Shown one piece after another: positions 61,555 through 64,000 of a stretch of 64,000 nt of DNA. A model generated the notes under the pieces. That model saw only the letters and a list, made by a program, of their open reading frames with translations, was not told where the DNA came from and made no database searches. Origin of the DNA: an uncultured Paracoccaceae bacterium (GTDB lineage: Bacteria; Pseudomonadota; Alphaproteobacteria; Rhodobacterales; Rhodobacteraceae); the NCBI GenBank assembly GCA_938028765.1, contig CALIZF010000001.1, forward strand, positions 1-64,000, written 5' to 3'. The position numbers were made by a program, and so were the translations under genes. Within the stretch, counting starts at the first letter, position 1. Each line of letters begins with the position of its first letter.

Positions 61555-62375
61555 GACCCGCCACCTTCGACCGGACCGCCAAGGACGGGGGCGAGGCGAC
61601 CGGCGGCGATCTCGCCGTCGGCGAGGTATTCGGGCAGAAGCGCCACGCCAAGGCCCGCGACGGCCGCCTGCGCAAGGGGCGCGAACTGGTCGAACAGCAT
61701 CCCCCTCGGGGCGACGGCGGGGGCGCCGCGGGCGGCAAACCAGGCCGCCCAGGCGGTGGGGCGCGTCTCGATCTGCAGAAGCGGCAGGGCGGCAAGGTCG
61801 GCGGGCGCCGCGACGGGATTGGCCGCAAGGAAGGCCGGCGCGGTGCAGGCGATCAGCCGTTCGGCGAAGAGGTGCAGATGCCCCGCGCCGCGCCAGTCGT
61901 CGGTGCCGAAGTGGATCGCGGCGTCGAAGGGCTCGGCGTCGAAGTTGAACCGCTTGAGGCGGGTTGCGAGGTTCACCGTGACGCCGGGGTTCGCGCCGAG
62001 GAACCGCGGCAGGCGGGGGGCCAGCCAGCTCGCCCCGAAGGCCGGCAACACCGCAAGGCTGAGGGTGCCGCCGCCGGGGTTCGCGGCGAATTCCATCGAC
62101 GCCCGCTCGATGAGGTCGAGCGCACGGGTGACGTCGCGGCCGTATGCGCGGGCGGCGGGGGTGGGCACCAGCCGGCCCTTCTGGCGCTCGAACAGCGGCC
62201 GACCGAGCTGCCCTTCCAGCGTTGCGACCAGCCGGCTGACCGCGCCCTGGGTCAGTGCAAGGTCGCGCGCCGCCGCGGCGGTCGATCCCGTGCGCAGCAC
62301 CGCCTCGAACGCGGCAAGAAGCGAGACCGAGGGCATGAAGCGGCGCGGACGGGGCATGGTATGCCTATAACGCAT
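61461..62375 (-). CDS. LysR-family (GcvA-like) transcriptional regulator
   Basis: N-terminal [53 protein letters not shown]; divergent from gcdH. Confidence 0.92.
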   Translation of the reverse strand: MRYRHTMPRPRRFMPSVSLLAAFEAVLRTGSTAAAARDLALTQGAVSRLVATLEGQLGRPLFERQKGRLVPTPAARAYGRDVTRALDLIERASMEFAANPGGGTLSLAVLPAFGASWLAPRLPRFLGANPGVTVNLATRLKRFNFDAEPFDAAIHFGTDDWRGAGHLHLFAERLIACTAPAFLAANPVAAPADLAALPLLQIETRPTAWAAWFAARGAPAVAPRGMLFDQFAPLAQAAVAGLGVALLPEYLADGEIAAGRLAPVLGGPVEGGGSYWLVWPEARADWPPLAAFRAWMSAETAALR

Positions 62376-62453
62376 GGTCGCGCGCGAATCGAGCGTTTCC
62401 CCGCGCTCGGCAAGGCGCGTAAATGGCATCGACCGAACCCGAGGGAGGCCGCC

Positions 62454-63689
62454 ATGCCCGACACTGCGCAGACCCACAGCCCGACACTGAAGGCCAAGGA
62501 CGCGCCCGACCTGGGCCGCTTCGACTGGGCCGACCCCTTCCGCCTCGACGAGCAGCTGACCGAGGACGAGCGGATGATCCGCGACAGCGCCCGCGCCTAT
62601 GCGGCCGAAAGGCTGATGCCCCGCGTCACCGCCGCCTACCGCGACGAGGCGACCGACCCCGCGATCTTCCGCGAGATGGGCGAGATGGGCCTTCTCGGGG
62701 TGACGATCCCCGAGGACTACGGCGGCCTCGGCGGATCCTATGTCGCCTACGGCTTGGTCGCGCGCGAGGTGGAGCGGGTCGATTCGGGCTACCGCTCGAT
62801 GATGTCGGTGCAGTCGAGCCTCGTGATGTATCCGATCTACGCCTACGGGACCGAGGAGCAGCGGCGGAAATACCTGCCCGGCCTCGCCTCGGGCGCGCTG
62901 ATCGGCTGCTTCGGCCTGACCGAACCCGATGCGGGGTCCGACCCCGCGGGGATGAAGACGGTCGCGCGGAAGGCGGACGGCGGCTATGTGCTGTCGGGGT
63001 CCAAGATGTGGATCTCGAACAGCCCGATCGCGGATGTCTTCGTGGTCTGGGCGAAGTCCGAGGCGCACGGGGGCAGGATCCGCGGCTTCGTGCTGGAAAA
63101 GGGCATGGCGGGACTGTCGGCGCCGAAGATCGGGGGCAAGCTGTCCCTGCGCGCCTCGGTTACCGGCGAGATCGTGATGAAGGACGTGGCCGTGGGCGAG
63201 GACGCGCTGCTGCCGCATGTCGAGGGGCTGAAGGGCCCCTTCGGTTGCCTCAACCGGGCGCGCTACGGCATTTCCTGGGGCGTGATGGGGGCGGCCGAGT
63301 TCTGCCTGCACGCCGCGCGGCAATACGGGCTCGACCGGCGGCAGTTCGGCAAGCCGCTGGCGCAGACCCAGCTTTACCAGAAGAAGCTGGCCGACATGAT
63401 GACCGACATCGCGCTTGGCCTGCAAGGTTCGCTGCGCGTCGGGCGGCTCTTGGACGCGGCGAACGCGGCGCCCGAGATGATCTCGATCGTCAAGCGCAAC
63501 AACTGCGGCAAGGCGCTGGACATCGCGCGGATGGCCCGAGACATGCACGGCGGCAACGGGATCCAGGAGGATTATCACGTCATGCGCGTGTCCCAGAACC
63601 TCGAGACGGTGAACACCTACGAGGGCACGCATGATGTGCACGCGCTGATCCTCGGGCGGGCGGTGACGGGGCTTCAGGCGTTCTTCTGA
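62454..63689 (+). CDS. gcdH: glutaryl-CoA dehydrogenase (acyl-CoA dehydrogenase family)
   Basis: [36 protein letters not shown]...[21 protein letters not shown]...[20 protein letters not shown]. Confidence 0.93.
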   Translation: MPDTAQTHSPTLKAKDAPDLGRFDWADPFRLDEQLTEDERMIRDSARAYAAERLMPRVTAAYRDEATDPAIFREMGEMGLLGVTIPEDYGGLGGSYVAYGLVAREVERVDSGYRSMMSVQSSLVMYPIYAYGTEEQRRKYLPGLASGALIGCFGLTEPDAGSDPAGMKTVARKADGGYVLSGSKMWISNSPIADVFVVWAKSEAHGGRIRGFVLEKGMAGLSAPKIGGKLSLRASVTGEIVMKDVAVGEDALLPHVEGLKGPFGCLNRARYGISWGVMGAAEFCLHAARQYGLDRRQFGKPLAQTQLYQKKLADMMTDIALGLQGSLRVGRLLDAANAAPEMISIVKRNNCGKALDIARMARDMHGGNGIQEDYHVMRVSQNLETVNTYEGTHDVHALILGRAVTGLQAFF

Positions 63690-63850
63690 CCGCGCGGCGG
63701 CCTGCGCAGTGCCTGTGCCCCGGCGGGGCGGGCGCGGCGCGCGGCCTTCGGGTGTCCCTGCGGGTGTCACCTCGTCCCGGGGGCGGACCGCTATCGTGGC
63801 ACCGGACGGGGCGGGCGGCGCGTGGTCGTCCCCCGGCGCCCCCCGTAATG

Positions 63851-63880
63851 CCGGGTCGTCCCCGGTCGTCCCTAGTCGTC
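63851..63880. repeat. 10-bp tandem repeat, three units
   Basis: CCGGGTCGTC / CCCGGTCGTC / CCTAGTCGTC, next to the 3' end of the following gene. Confidence 0.7.
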
Positions 63881-64000
63881 CAGCGTCGCGCGGGGCGTCA
63901 GCGCGCGGGGGTCGAGCTTCAGATGCAGGATTGCGGGCGCCCCGGCGGCGCGCGCTGCGGCGAAAGCGTCCGGGAAGGCTGCGTCGTCCGCGACCGTCGC
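63872..64000 (-). CDS. C-terminal end of a thiamine-diphosphate-dependent (acetolactate synthase-like) enzyme, truncated by window edge
   Basis: ...FPDAFAAARAAGAPAILHLKLDPRALTPRATLDD* resembles the ThDP-enzyme C-terminus. Confidence 0.6.
   Translation of the reverse strand, partial: ATVADDAAFPDAFAAARAAGAPAILHLKLDPRALTPRATLDD

Overview
High-GC alphaproteobacterial (Rhodobacteraceae-like) chromosomal segment with about 55 supportable genes, mostly core functions: ispH, folK, rpoZ-rsh, mnmH, era-rnc-lepB, xthA, dksA, rsmB-like, cckA, truA, ileS, pcs, xerC, transaldolase-like, priA, msrA, prmA, ruvCAB, pdxJ, acpS and gcdH. The most system-like region is 38.7-49.6 kb: an aliphatic-amidase (amiE) operon with an AmiC/AmiR sensor-antiterminator pair, a Urt/Fmd-type ABC transporter, and a CbbQ/NorQ AAA+ plus CbbO/NorD VWA pair downstream of the amidase. 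Other notable points: a one-base frameshift in the Rel/Spo gene; a small gene whose frame is broken by two extra copies of a 14-bp repeat; a three-copy CRISPR-like repeat cluster (26-28 bp repeats, 34-35 bp spacers) between the transaldolase and priA; a perfect CtrA box (TTAA-N7-TTAA) upstream of cckA; tandem Hint-domain paralogs, one lacking the catalytic Cys; and a one-cysteine DksA. No rRNA, tRNA or cas genes were recognised. All calls come from reading the sequence and supplied translations; no database search was run.
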